Shown here one piece after another: positions 19,197 through 30,610 of a DNA stretch of 64,000 nucleotides. This DNA comes from Protula sp. h YS-2021 (lineage: Eukaryota; Annelida; Polychaeta; Sabellida; Serpulidae), in NCBI GenBank assembly GCA_949752745.1, contig OX457024.1:50547810-50611809 (forward strand), in the 5' to 3' direction. The notes under the pieces are model-generated. The model was not told the DNA's origin and did not search any database. It was given only the letters and a program-made list of their open reading frames with translations. Numbering within the stretch: the first letter of the stretch is position 1; every line of letters starts with the position of its first letter. A program made the position numbers and the translations under genes.

Positions 19197-21962
19197 TTTT
19201 TACTTCGCAAAAGCTTAGAATTCGCTTTCTCCACTTTTAATGGGTTCCCTTCCAGTAACATTTACCACGCAAAATAAAAAAGAACTTTTTGAGGTACCGT
19301 TCAATATCACTTAACCCTTCCATCCATCCTTCGACCAATCAGAATGCCCGAGACGTCGTCTGCTAGTCTCGTAGAAACGACATTCCCTTTTTGCGTGGCG
19401 TCTGTACAACACGCCATTCTGTGTGCTGCCGGTTTTTTGCAGCAAGGGAACTGGTTTAAGGTGCGAATTGCTTCATTTTTTACTTAATTCACTACCTAAT
19501 GGATTACTGTATCTATTATTGTGCGTTGGGATAATTTTATGGAGCCGAAGTGTGATTATTCGGCAGTTTGTTCTTCGGTCTGGTTAGGTTGAGTTTGCAC
19601 GGTCACGGAGACACTTTCTTAGTCCCGAGAAGTGCGCTTCTTTCTCCACTTTCTTTCAGAGCGAGGAACTTACCAGTTCCACCTAATTTCGTCTAGGAGT
19701 AGGATCTTTTCAGGCTGCTGTACCTGATCAGATGCCAAGCTTTACCAGCCAGCTGTGTTATCGCGAAATGGCCAGTTTTGCCTAAGCTTTACTCTTTGGG
19801 TCGCTTCTCAGTCTTCGTAGAGCAGGTTCTGCAAGTCTGACAGCGTTTTCCGACGAAATGAGACGTTTTCTGTGACGTGGCATGTGGAAAAAGGTCACCC
19901 TAGTCCCCAGAGCAGGATTCATGGGAAAGACCCACATTATGACCCAAGGGATGGGAACGTTCGATCACATTTCCCTCCCGTCACTACCAGACGACCCCGA
20001 GATCGACGGCTTGGTCTCTTTGTGTCCCGTCAAGGCCTTGCGTCAGTATTTAGAAATGTAAGAGGCCTACAGAAATAAAAATCAGAAGGCAGTCATCATT
20101 TCTTTTATGCCGAGATTTAACAAAGATCTGTCGAAACAGTCGATATCAAATTACATTAAAAAGATCATTCTGGCAGCCTATGACGAAGCACAAATTGGCC
20201 CGAACCCGTCAGGGAAACTAAACGTCAAAGTCCATCAAGTTAGGCAGGTAGCTAACTCCCTCAGGGCCGTGCGTAATGGGTCTCTTTCAGATATATTAAA
20301 AACAGGTTGCTGGGTTTCCCCCAGCTCGTTTGTTAAATGCTATCTGAAAGACTTTTCACAAGATGAGTTGTCTGGTTTAAATTCATTGGGACCTTTCGTG
20401 GCTTCAGGAACGACCATTACAGGCTGATGGTTTCTGTTGTAGGCCCGCATCCCCCAAGTTCAAGAACAAGGGCAAGCAGAAGGGCAACTTCTCCAAGAAC
20501 CGTAACGGGAACAGTAACAACAACCACAAGCCACGAAAGTAACAACCTGCAAGAAGGACTCCCCTTCTTACTCTGGACATTTCGTTTCGCTAAGGTCCTT
20601 TGGACCATTTCGGCTCCGTGCTTATATTAAGCTACGGAAAAACGCTGGACGATTATTTTTAATTAAGCATTTATTTACTCCGAAGTGTTCATGACCGTAT
20701 GTGTAATGAGTACAATCAGTCTTCGGTCTTACGGCTACTCGGGTCTGAAGTTTTGTTCTCCTTTCTTCAAGTCTTTCAGAAAGAAAGGGGGGGAGCCGTT
20801 TCGGTCCCAAACGTACTGTAGTGACCGTATACCCGTTGTGTCCGGAAGACCGAAAGACCGGTCGGTTGTCCTTGGTATAAGGGACCATAGTGTCATTATG
20901 GGCTTATGGGACCATAACGGCCCCATATAGGAAAACAGTCACAAATTAGCTAAAATTTGTCTGTATTTCATTTTATGGCGATTTACAGAAGTTTTAGAAC
21001 TATCCAGTCAATCTTTACAAGTTTATTTCGAATAAACGTGGTAAATTAGAATAATTTGGGAGAAAGGAAATTAGACAACGGTGTCTTTCTTTTTCCAATT
21101 TTGAATAGCATGTCTTGTAAGGCGCTTCAGTCGCGTTGCTCGAAGTGTCAAAGAGTTTATTTGCGTAAACCTCTCGGGTTTACGATCGCATTGTAGTGTT
21201 ACTAAATAAACTTAATTGTTCATCAATACATAGCAAGTGAACAGTGAGAACTTGAGGTAGGGATCCATCCGGTGGGCGGTTGGAGGGGGATGGTAATAGT
21301 TCTCAAAAGATGATGGCATGGTTGGAAGCCTTTCTCATCTCATCTGACAGTTGCTGTGATATTTTACTTTGTTTATGATTTTACCTTTTGGTAAAAGATC
21401 GGAATGGTTAAAAGAATTGAAACTTATCTGACAAGTTTTATTCCTTCTTCTGCCTCGAGTGCCCAGCACTCCTGGTTATACAACGAGCTTTGACAAGCCA
21501 TAGTGTAATTCGCTACCTTTTTGAGCAGTTCAAGAATGGCAGGCTCCCCTGCTCCGGACTCAAGTCTCATTTAACGTGGAGATAAGCGAATTCTAAGCTT
21601 TTGCGAAATAAAACTAACGTTTTATTTCGTAAAACGAGCTTTTACGAGTAAAGGCGCAATTGGCGTTCTCCACTTTTAAGTTTGATTTTAATCCGTCCCA
21701 TCGTTCCCAAACTAGCCTGGGCGTGTTTTACCGTCGTTTAGGGCTAAAAAGATAATGTCGTTTCTACGAGACTATCAGACGACGTCTCGGGCATTCTGAT
21801 TGGTCGAAGGATGGATGGAAGGGTTAAGTGATCTTGAACGGTACCTCAAAAAATTCTTTTTTATTTTGCGTGGTAAATATTACTGGAAGGGAACCCATTA
21901 AAAGTGGAGAACGCGAATTGCGCTTTTACTCGTAGAAGCTCGTTTTACGAAATAAAACGTTA
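19197..21962 (+). mobile_element. internally deleted DIRS-type retrotransposon copy
   Basis: It starts with TTTTACTTCGCAAAAGCTT and has the same terminal region, 5' leader, recombinase 3' part and 3' complex as the 43246-51190 element, but on the opposite strand. The leader (about 19430-19897) runs up to TTTTCTGTGACGT and is then joined directly to the recombinase gene at GGCATGTGGAAAAAGGTCACC. Gag, reverse transcriptase, RNase H and half of the recombinase (about 5.1 kb) are therefore missing. The inverted terminal repeat recurs at about 21735-21900, and the internal complementary region lies at about 21575-21660. It keeps all terminal signals, so it could have been mobilised in trans. Confidence 0.9.
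19890..20427 (+). pseudogene. 3' half of a DIRS tyrosine recombinase gene
   Basis: The frame reads KVTLVPRAGFMGKTHIMTQG and, from 20107, MPRFNKDLSKQSISNYIKKI through to FVASGTTITG. It aligns with residues ~231-408 of the intact recombinase at 44810-46036. One nonsense codon (TAA, 20059-20061) replaces a Ser codon. The HxxR box (VHQVRQV) is kept, but the first catalytic Arg region is deleted and one Tyr of the YY pair is Cys (FVKCYLKDF). It cannot encode an active enzyme. Confidence 0.9.
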
Positions 21963-22996
21963 GGTCTTTTCGTCACTCAAAAATTTCAAATTGAAAGGAA
22001 TCATAACCAAGTGGTATTGTTGTGAGCAAGCTTTTTGTTCATACAACTACATTGGCTCGAACTAACGCTTTTCTCGCCTTAAACTCATAGAACTGGATGA
22101 CCCTAAACGAAGTGAGGGTCTCCCATTCATGAAACTTTTTTTAGCTGCTTGGCGCTCCACTCCTGTATATAGTTTACAGGTGGCGCCACTGACGTCACTT
22201 CCTTACGCCCAACTAAACAAACAAGTTTTGGAAATTCTTTGTTTTGGATCCTAAACCCGGGTTAAGGACGATCATGCGAAGATAGGTCGGGAGAAGGCTT
22301 CCAAACAACAGGGAGAAGTTGTAGCTGAAGATAGAATCCGATCGGTCCAACGATACTCGAGCAATACGACTTTGATCGAAGTTGCAAATGGTGATCAGTA
22401 AGTCTTATTGCTTATGCAGTGGTGTCCTTCTCGCCTTCTAGCATTTGTACATGACACAGACTCTGATGCCTTACACCTGCCTTAGTGGTATTTTCTTGAG
22501 TTTGGGCCTGTTTTGAACGGCGTGCCAAAGTTTACGTTTCGATTACCCGAGTTCTTCAACTATTGGTCGAAGAGCAGAATGTGAGAAAACACAACTTAAT
22601 TTTGGTGCCTTACGTGACACGTAGAGTGACTTTGACTGGATCGTTATACAATTCTTGCATAAAAATTGTGAAGCTTTCATAAAAGGCATTTCACCGGAAA
22701 TGCACCCACAATTCAGCCAGGTTCTTCTAACGTTTGTGTTGAGGTGACTGGGAGCCGGCGTGGTGCTGCGTCAGCAGAATACTTCTTTTGTACGATCAGT
22801 CTAAATACATTGTCTCCAGAACAGTGGAGTCTTTTGGATGCGGGCGCTTTCCCGCGCTACGTGCAGCAGATGCTTGGGAACAACGTTCTGCCGCGAAAGG
22901 TCCAACAGCACGTTTAGGGTGCCAACTTATATTTATATTTATACAAGCTCTCCATCATCGTATACAATAGTTATACATTAATGGCCACCAACCTCT
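21963..22996. other. non-coding stretch between DIRS copies
   Basis: No gene or repeat assigned. The DNA is more GC-balanced than its surroundings and could include the 5' leader of the gag fragment that follows, but no ITR was found. Confidence 0.5.
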
Positions 22997-24051
22997 GTGG
23001 TGTGGGCGCCGCATAGCAGAACTATTGAAAAACTAAAAGCAATTTTCCTCGTATGTTACAAGGATGATTGTCCTGCCATGGTAAAGGAGGAGTGTTGCGG
23101 ACATCAGGGCCTCAAGGACGATCCTCACAGCTACTGCCAAGACTACGCCGCAAGATTCGGTAAACCGGAGTGTAACGACGTCGCGACGTGTGACATTTGT
23201 ACACACGGGATTCAGAAAGGGCGGGAGAACATTAACAAACAAAAACAAAGGAAGTGAAAGTGAAACTGTTCTGAGGCAGCATGGCATCGCGCACCCCGGT
23301 GTAAGGAAACGTTTTGACCCCCAAAATAAATTGACCCCCCGGTTGATTTGTTTTAAAACAAACAGACCCCCCGGTCGATTTGTTTTAAAGCAAACAGACC
23401 CCCCTGAAATGTTTTAACCCTCTTATTTTTTGTTGATTTATTTATTTCTTTCCACATATGGCCACCTTATTACTTTCTTTAATTGAAATAAAAACTATAT
23501 CAATGAATAACAATTTATATAGCAACTAACATCTACATTTTCAAACACGAAAACACTTCCAACACCACTAACATACAGTCACCAAAAAATCTGTCCAAGC
23601 TCAATAATGGCATTTCAATGGCTCAGAATAATAATTTTCTACATCAAGAGGTAGAAAATACTTAAAATAGTATTTAAAAACCATATGCACCTTTTTTACT
23701 TCCATTTTATATTTAAACATGATTATTTGGAGGGGGTCATTTTATTATAGGGGAGGTCTGTTTGTTATGGCGGGCTTTCCTGAAACAGATCGACCGGGGG
23801 GTCTGTTTGTTTTAAAACATATCGACCGGGGGGTCAATTTGTTTGGGGGTCAAAACGTTTCATTACACCGGCACATGAAGCCGAGAAACCAGAGGTTGGC
23901 ACGCCACTGCGTGTCGAAAATTTTTCCCCTCTGGCAATGGACATGTCTGACGCGAAGATAGGAGATCTCCAGTTAATAAAAGTTCGTGCGGGGGATGTAT
24001 TAAGAGCAAACTGGCTCCCTCATATCCATCGAGGATTTGGCGGAAAGTAAG
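22997..24051 (+). pseudogene. DIRS-like gag remnant, interrupted by a MITE
   Basis: The first part (22997-23257) carries DPHSYCQDYAARFGKPEC followed by a TCDIC unit. This matches the Cys-rich start of the gag at 49142-50179 (NPHSICDRCRR...PCGEC), with one Cys replaced by Tyr. Two TGA codons at 23255 and 23261 sit where CGA (Arg) would continue a basic stretch, consistent with CpG decay. Removing the MITE at 23295-23871 restores the same frame, which runs through EVGTPLRVENFSPLAMDMSD to FGGK at 24050. It lies outside the inverted repeat of the DIRS element that follows, so it is either from another copy or from a rearranged one. Confidence 0.55.
23295..23871. mobile_element. MITE-like element with ~48 bp TIRs of GACCCCC/CCGGTCGATTTG words
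   Basis: CCGGTGTAAGGAAACGTTTTGACCCCC (23296 on) is mirrored by an inverted copy ending at 23871. Inside each end is a short array of GACCCCCCGGTCGATTTGTTTTAAAACAAACA units. The flanking GCAC occurs on both sides (23291-23294 and 23871-23874), a likely 3-4 bp target duplication. The AT-rich centre has no gene. Confidence 0.85.
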
Positions 24052-24056
24052 ACAAT

Positions 24057-24126
24057 GATTCTATTATGGAAGTTCCTTTTTCGGGAGTATCGCCATGAGA
24101 GAGAGTGTTTAGTTTTCCGTAGTCAT
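24057..24126 (+). repeat. left inverted terminal repeat and ICR partner of the DIRS element
   Basis: GATTCTATTATGGAAGTTCC through CGCCATGAGA (24057-24100) is inverted at 27331-27373. CATGAGAGAGAGTGTTTAG through GTAGTCATT (24094-24126) is inverted at 27562-27595. Confidence 0.9.
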
Positions 24127-24129
24127 TGA

Positions 24130-26300
24130 GTGTTTACTTCCGGTTCAAAAACGAAGAAAAAAGGAGATAAAACTTTAATCGCAAAACATTCCACTAAGAT
24201 AGACAGATATGAAAATTCTTTCGCAACTCTTAAAACGCTTGAGGATATATGCAAAAGAAACCAGGAAAATTTCCAAGCGGGCCAATTGAAAAATCATGCA
24301 CGATATTGGAATACATTCACGAAAGATCCTTGGGTTTTAAACTCGGTGTTTGGTTTGAAAATAGTATTAAAGGATGAGGTTCATCAAAATTTCCTTCCAA
24401 GGGAAATAAGATTCAATACTACGGAAGAAAAACTGATAGAATTGGAATTACAAAAATTGATCAAAAAGGGTGTTATTATCCCTATTGATGATAACTCGGA
24501 AGAAGATGAGTTTATTTCTAATATTTTCATAAGACCCAAGAAAAATGGCGGCATTCGCCTCATTCTAAATCTGAAATCGTTTAACGAATAAGTAAAAACA
24601 AAACATTTCAAGTTGCAAAGTCTGCAAACGGCTAAAGATCTTATGGTTCACGGTGCTTTTATGGCTTCCGTAGAATTTTCGGATGCTTATTACTCCGTAC
24701 CGATACGGGAATGTGACCAGAAATTTCTTAGATTTTATTTCAAAGGCCAGAAATATCAATTGCGAGTTTTACCCAACGGTCTTTCGTCAGGGCCTCGCGA
24801 TTTTACGAAAATTACCAAAACTTTATTTGGTTTTTTAAGAGAACGAGGTTTTCAGAATTCATACTATATAGATGATAGCTTCTTGACTGAAAGCACCTTT
24901 GATAAATGTTTTGAAAACGTGCTTATGACTGTGGAAAATAGTATGAATGCTGGGTTTGTGGTAAACTATGAAAAGTCAGTTCTCTGGCCCACTCAAAAAC
25001 TAACATATCTTGGCTTTATCTTAGATACTATCAACATGACAGTCAGGCCAACAAAGGAAAAAATCATAAAAATTAAGGCACTAATAACTGAATGTTTGGG
25101 AAAAGAAAACCACACTATTCAAAACATAGCAGAGCTTATAGGGAAATTGGTTTCGCTTTTGCCTGGAGTACAGAATGCAAAACTCTTTTATAGACAGTTA
25201 GACATTGAAAAATCCCATGCCTTAAAGGTCAATCGGGGAAACTATGAAGCATATATGCAAATATCTCAGGTGGCCAGGGACGATTTGCAATGGTTTTTAA
25301 ACAACCTTGATGACTCTTTTGTTGACGTAACGGTAAAAAATCCGGATTTTGTTTTAAAAACTGATGCGTCCAACTCTGGTTGGGGTGGTGTTCTAATGCT
25401 ACCGGAGTCTCAAACTATTGTCTCACAAACCAGGGGCCAATGGAATTCCAATGAGACTGACTCTCATATTAACCTGAAGGAATTGTGGGCTGTGTATTAC
25501 TCCTTATTGAGCTTGTGCTCTGACAGGAACAAACTGGTCTTGAAAATTTGCTCCGACAATTCAACCACTGTTTCCTATTTGAAAAACCAAGGGGGAAAAA
25601 TCCTAAAATGTCATCAAATTTCAAAAAGTATTTGGTTATGGGCAATTCAGAGAAAAATTTATCTAATTTCTTCCTTCATCCCAGGTGTGAAGAACATAGA
25701 AGCCGACAAATTGTCTCGCACACTAACTCCTAACACAGAATGGACGTTGATCGACTCCCAATTTTCCAAAGTCAGGAAATTGTACCCTAATATCAATTTC
25801 GATTTTTTGCTTCAAGACTCAACAATAAATTGGAAAAATATGCTTCATGGTACCCCGATCCCATGGCCTCTGTTTGTGACGCGTTCAGTCTTAACTGGAA
25901 TAGCATAAACGCTTATGCATTTCCGCCTTTTTCTATTATTGGAAGAGTTTTGCAAAAGATGCAACAGGATAGATGTGATTTGGTTTTGGTTGTTCCTTTC
26001 TGGTCCAGGGAATATTGGTTCTCTAAACTGATCAACATGCTTATAGCTTTTCCATATTCTTTCTCGAAAGGAAAGGCGGTACACAATCCAGTGGCGGCTC
26101 ACACCGAGAATATCAGAGCAAGATTCCTCATAACGCAGATATCAGGCTCAACTTACAAAACCCGTTCATTTCAAGTAAGACTCGGAAAATTATCATGCAC
26201 TCCTGGAGGAAATCTACAAGAGAACAATATAGGACATATCTCTATCGATGGGAAAGTTATTGTAAGAGACGGCGTAAAGATTCCCTTAATACCAATATAG
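24130..26300 (+). pseudogene. DIRS pol: reverse transcriptase and RNase H, one nonsense codon and one frameshift
   Basis: In the first frame the N-terminal DIRS pol region (24130-24588, with RPKKNGGIRLILNLKSFNE) meets a TAA at 24589-24591. The same frame then continues from KTKHFKLQSL with VEFSDAYYSVPI (RT motif A), LPNGLSSGPRDF, YYIDDS (the YxDD box) and LGFILD. RNase H residues are present as LKTDAS, LKELWAV, CSDNSTTVSYL and EADKLSR. In a T-run near 25801-25808 the frame shifts by one base. The tail (NNKLEKYASWYPDP..., AYAFPPFSIIGRVLQKM) is in the next frame up to 26300, overlapping the recombinase gene. It would have copied the element's RNA to DNA. Confidence 0.9.
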
Positions 26301-27123
26301 GGACTGTTTTAGATTTCTTGTATTTATTACATAAGCAAGGGTTTAGTTATAGTTGTCTTAACACGGCAAGAAGTGCCATCAGCACTATTTATCGATTGAT
26401 GGGGTTGCTGCAGGCAATCACCCTCTTGTTTGTAGGTTCATGAAAGGCATTTTCAATTTAAGACCATGTCTGCCGAGATATACTTTTATTTGGGACGTTA
26501 ATGATGTGTTGAATAAATTGAGCAAATACCATCCTGCAGATGCTTTATCTTTAAAGCAACTTACTTTGAAGACAGTTTTATTAACCGCTATTTTGTCCGG
26601 TCAGAGGGTACAAAGTTTACAGATGTTAAGATTAGACTTTATGTCCATGGATGAGGACTCTGTACAATTTTTGTTTACTGAGCTACTTAAAACTTCAAAA
26701 CCTGGTAAACGCCAGGAACCGCTAATGTTTTTTGCGTTTCTAGATAAGTCAATTTGTGTTGTACATTTTTTGGAGGAATATATACGTAGGACTAAGTTGT
26801 TAAGGGGAAATGAATCCAAATTATTTATTTCCTATAGAAAACCTCACAGGTCTGTTTCGAGAGCTACAATAGCTTCGTGGATTAAGACAGAGTTATGTAT
26901 ATGTGGTGTAGATATTAAACGTTTCAAAGCCCATAGCACGAAAGGTGCGTCTACATCTGCAGCATCTAGGTGTGTAGATATCAAAACGATCATGAAATCA
27001 GCAGGCTGGAGAAATGCAACTACTTTTTCGAGGTTTTACAATAAGCCGGTTATATCCGGAAACAACTTCGCAACCTGCTTGCAAACTGCGGCAAAACAAG
27101 GGGGGGTTGTAAGGCATAGCTAG
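26195..27123 (+). pseudogene. DIRS tyrosine recombinase, frameshifted
   Basis: The N-terminal core-binding region (STREQYRTYLYRWESYC) runs to about 26405. There the frame shifts by one base, and AGNHPLVCRFMKGIFNLRP continues in the other frame. The catalytic domain shows LTAILSGQRVQSLQ (first Arg), AHSTKGASTSAA and SRFYNKPV (Tyr nucleophile). The HxxR box reads HSTK, so the second catalytic Arg is Lys. This enzyme type integrates the circular DIRS DNA. Length and order are normal apart from the frameshift. Confidence 0.9.
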
Positions 27124-27330
27124 ACACCGGGTATCCAAGAAATTGATCTCTTTGGTCTGTCAGTATTAGCTGTCATACAGTCAGTATTGTGGCTATATTT
27201 TACAGTGTGAACAATATGGAGTTCTTTTTTTTCTTGTATACACATTGATATCACTATTGTGTTCATACCAATAAAATTGGAAATGTTTATGCATGTTTCT
27301 ATTGTGTTGATAATCTCGCATGCGTTAAAG

Positions 27331-27595
27331 TCTCATGGCGATACTCCCGAAAAAGGAACTTCCATAATAGAATTAAAAAATTAAACGAATACTTACTTAA
27401 GTATGAAGTTTGATTTGGATTCTGTTATGGAAGTTCCATGAGGGAGTGGGAGACATGCCCACCCTCTGTGAGGATGCAATCCAGTCCCTAATGGCGGATA
27501 ATTATTATCATGATCGGTATGTCTCCCACTCCCTGGGCATTTGAGCTTATCAACGTTGAAGAATGACTACGGAAAACTAAACACTCTCTCTCATG
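27331..27595 (+). repeat. right inverted terminal repeat and internal complementary region of the DIRS element
   Basis: 27331-27373 is the inverse of 24057-24100, and 27562-27595 is the inverse of 24094-24126. Confidence 0.9.
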
Positions 27596-27680
27596 TCTCC
27601 CACTCCCTCCTGGAACTTCCATAACAGAATCCAAATCAAACTTCATACTTAAGTAAGTATTCGTTTAATTTTTTAATTAT
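27367..27680. repeat. large palindrome with ~70-95 bp arms
   Basis: AATTAAAAAATTAAACGAAT through GGATTCTGTTATGGAAGTTCC and on to GGGAGTGGGAGACATG (27370-27455) is repeated in inverse at about 27590-27678. The loop holds the ICR and a further copy of TGTCTCCCACTCCCT. The arms carry a variant of the DIRS terminus (GATTCTGTTATGG versus GATTCTATTATGG), so this may be the end of a second, related DIRS copy. Confidence 0.8.
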
Positions 27681-27695
27681 ACAGCGGAAAGTAAG

Positions 27696-28018
27696 GCAAC
27701 CATTATACCTCTCAGGTTACAGGATCCGAGGGAGACGAACTTGCCCGCAGACAACCTAATTTCCTCGTATCCTCTGTAAACCGGTAACGAGACAAACCAA
27801 AACATTTTGTGAGGTATGTGGTGAGCTTATGGTGTTGGGCGCTCCACCATTAGAAGAGGGCATGTTGTATTGAAACAGCCGATCCGTAGGATGGGCCCAT
27901 CCAATAACAACGAGGTATTGATTTAACCTATTTTCCTTGTTTTTCGTAGCTGTAGCTTTAGCACATATTTGGTCATTGAAACAGCACATCTTTTCTTCTC
28001 CCCTTAAAATCTAAAACA
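27696..28018. other. short non-coding stretch
   Basis: No feature is recognised. It may continue the sequence into which the DIRS element inserted, since GCGGAAAGTAAG is followed by different DNA here than at 24052. Confidence 0.5.
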
Positions 28019-29118
28019 ATATAGAAGGGGGAACCGGACAAAATACCACCGGACATAATACCACCTGGCAAAATACCACCGGACATAATACCACCAAGGA
28101 AATGAAAACTAGGACAAAATACCAACAACGATATCTTTTTATTATACAGCGTAACAACGCAGACTCGGTGGCGTCCAGTCATGGAAGAAGCTCAAATAAG
28201 ACGCGAAACGGCTTAGGGATTATAAAATCAGATGCAGTAGATCGCAGAGAATAAGAGCAAATACTCCGTTATGTCATTATTGATAAGGGATTGCCATAGC
28301 GCGAGACTTTCCGCATATGAATAGGGCACTAAAATGAGTAGAATTTAAACGAATCCCAGTCATCTGCCCCCCCCCGGCCAACTGCCCCCCTGTCATCTGC
28401 ACCCCCCCCTTTGCAACCCGGTCGACTGCCCCCCCTTCAAAGTGGAGGGGTCGTCGCTTGCTATACTATTTTTTCTTGGGTTTTTGGCCTGCAAAGACAC
28501 AGTCAATAAGTTTATATTAATTTTATTGAATGTATTGCACCTAGGTAAATTGCAATTCACAAATAGGAAACTAATTGTAATTAGAATTGCAATTAGTTTA
28601 AGGATTAGTCTCTCCTAAGATCAATATTGGTGAATAGATCAATGACAATTGTTTCAGAGACGAAGTAGACAGGGACATCACAATTGGCTAATTTTTTAAA
28701 GATTTTTTCCACTAAAAAAAGGAGGAGGGCAGATGACGACCCCGTCAAATTGCAGGGGAGGGGGGGGTCAGTCGATCGGGTTGTAAAAAAAGGGGGCAGT
28801 TGACCGGGGGGGGCAGATGACCGTTTACCAATTTAAACCAATATCAACAGCAATAAACCACGACAATAAACTAACTAGGATCTACAAAAAAGAACAGTTT
28901 CAGTAAAATAGAATGTCCTCAGTGAATGTAATTTTACGTTTGCTTCAGTTACATTCAGTTATAAATAGCTCCGGTGATCAGAGAAAGCAATAAAAGATTG
29001 TGGTGGTATTTTGTCCTAGTTTTCATTTCCTTGGTGGTATTATGTCCGGTGGTATTTTGCCCGGTGGTATTATGTCCGGTAGTATTATGTCCAGTGGTAT
29101 TTTGACCCATATAGAAGG
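28019..29118. mobile_element. MITE-like element with inverted terminal minisatellites (GGACAAAATACCACC)
   Basis: The left end (28035-28127) has GGACAAAATACCACC and GGACATAATACCACC units, then AAGGAAATGAAAACTAGGACAAAATACC. The right end (29000-29109) is the inverse. ATATAGAAGG flanks both sides (28019-28028 and 29109-29118), a likely 8-10 bp target duplication. A second inverted pair with CATCTGCCCCCCC/CAACTGCCCCCC words lies inside (about 28362-28445 and 28733-28825). No coding frame. Confidence 0.8.
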
Positions 29119-29389
29119 TCCTCACAAAAACTGGGTAAATTATCTGGCAATTTGTTACATAAGCGTTGTACATAAGTAGTGTGTTCAACAGTAGAACATA
29201 CTACTTACATAACATTTTATCTTAAAAAATTCAACGAAATTATACCGTTAAAAAAGTCAAAGACACCAAAGCACACTTTAATACTTCGAAAATTATTTCT
29301 CACGCTGAACCGTATTGTCCGGCATACTGGTGAAACACATTAGGACAAACTTTACAATGAATATAGAGATGGGCTATTCCAATACGATT

Positions 29390-29625
29390 TGCTATGCAAC
29401 TGCATAGATGCATGGATTGCCCAGCCCTGGGATGGGCCCATCCTATAGCTGTAACCCATAGGAACAGCACATATAGAATCAGTATGTGCCAAATCTACAG
29501 GCAAATGCATAGGAATACCCCATCCATGGAAACAGCACATCTGAGTAAGGATATGGACCAAATCTACAGACAGTTGCATAGGAATACCCCATCCATGGAA
29601 ACAGCACATACAAGACCGGCAGAAT
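29390..29625. repeat. ~75-80 bp tandem repeat (CCCCATCCATGGAAACAGCACAT)
   Basis: Two good copies (about 29490-29548 and 29560-29612) and an inverted, degenerate GATGGGCCCATCC word occur here. A related GATGGGCCCATCC word lies at about 27893-27903. No gene. Confidence 0.7.
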
Positions 29626-29639
29626 TGTACTTAATATTT

Positions 29640-30610
29640 TGAAACGCTAATTATCACGCTAACCTCCCCCGGGGGAATGCGGGGGGGGGGGGGGCACTTG
29701 TATCAAATATGGCAATAATGCGCGTAAAAAACAACGCGGAAAAGCTTAAGACAAAAAAATAGGGAGTGGGTAAAATTATCGAATTTTCCGCGTTCTTCCT
29801 ACAATGAGGGAGGGGTACCGGGTACCGGCTCTTATTAGAAAACTGTTTCCCAAAAGAAGTCCCGGGGCTTCTGGTTGGAGTTAAAATAAAGACCCGAAAA
29901 AATAGTTTTCTTATAAAAGCCCCCTCCTTCCATGCAAATCATTTTAGAACTCGTGTTTACTCGCAATGCAAACACTTAATCCTTTGATATGAGGCACCCC
30001 CTAGACATGTTCTGCGTCGTTGCGTAATCCTGTGCTTCGCACAAGGCGAACAGACACCCCTCTACCCACTGCCACCTTTTCTTACTGGAGTATTACTGGG
30101 AATATAACGGGCTGAGTACTGAAACGGGCGGCGTGATGTTGCCCCTCCTTCCTTGGAAGTCTTTTTAGAACTCGTGTTTTCTCGCAGTGCAGACACGGTG
30201 CACTTAATCCCTTGATGTGAGGTAAACCCCTAGACACGTTCTGTATCGTTGCTTAATCCTGTGCTTCGAGTTTTATGCAGGACACTTAACCATACTTGTT
30301 TTAGTTACTGTTATTTTTGTGTTTTGTTATTTTTTGTGCGGATATCCGCACCATGTAGCGCTTTAATAAAAGATTGATGGTAAATTTTCTTTTATTTTTC
30401 CCAATAAAAACTTATCGACAACCCCCATCTAAAAAATAGAAGCCCCGGGGCTCTAATTAGGAAACTGTTTCCTAATAGAAGCCCCGGGGATTCTATTTGG
30501 TTTCCAAATGAGCTCCTGAAATTGGCCAGTTTCCAAATAGAGGTCCTGGGCTTTTTTTCGGAAACTCCCGGTATTATGTTTATTCCGTTGAACACAAAAA
30601 TTATTTTGTA
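29640..30610. repeat. ~225 bp tandem duplication and inverted GCCCCGGGG words
   Basis: TTTTAGAACTCGTGTTT.CTCGCA.TGCA.ACAC through TAATCCTGTGCTTCG occurs at about 29941-30038 and 30168-30267. AGAAGCCCCGGGG/GAAACTGTTTCC words at 30430-30560 are inverted relative to 29830-29880. A run of 14 G lies at about 29681-29694. No gene. Confidence 0.65.

Larger units (their letters stand above)
24052..27683 (+). mobile_element. decayed DIRS-type retrotransposon (reverse transcriptase plus tyrosine recombinase)
   Basis: It has an inverted repeat at each end (24057-24100 and 27331-27373). An internal complementary region (27562-27595) is the inverse of 24094-24126, joining inner and outer sequence of the left end; that arrangement defines DIRS elements. 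Pol and recombinase genes lie between, in plus orientation, each with disabling mutations. No gag lies inside the inverted repeats. A perfect 12-base direct repeat, GCGGAAAGTAAG, flanks the unit (24040-24051 and 27684-27695). Confidence 0.85.
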
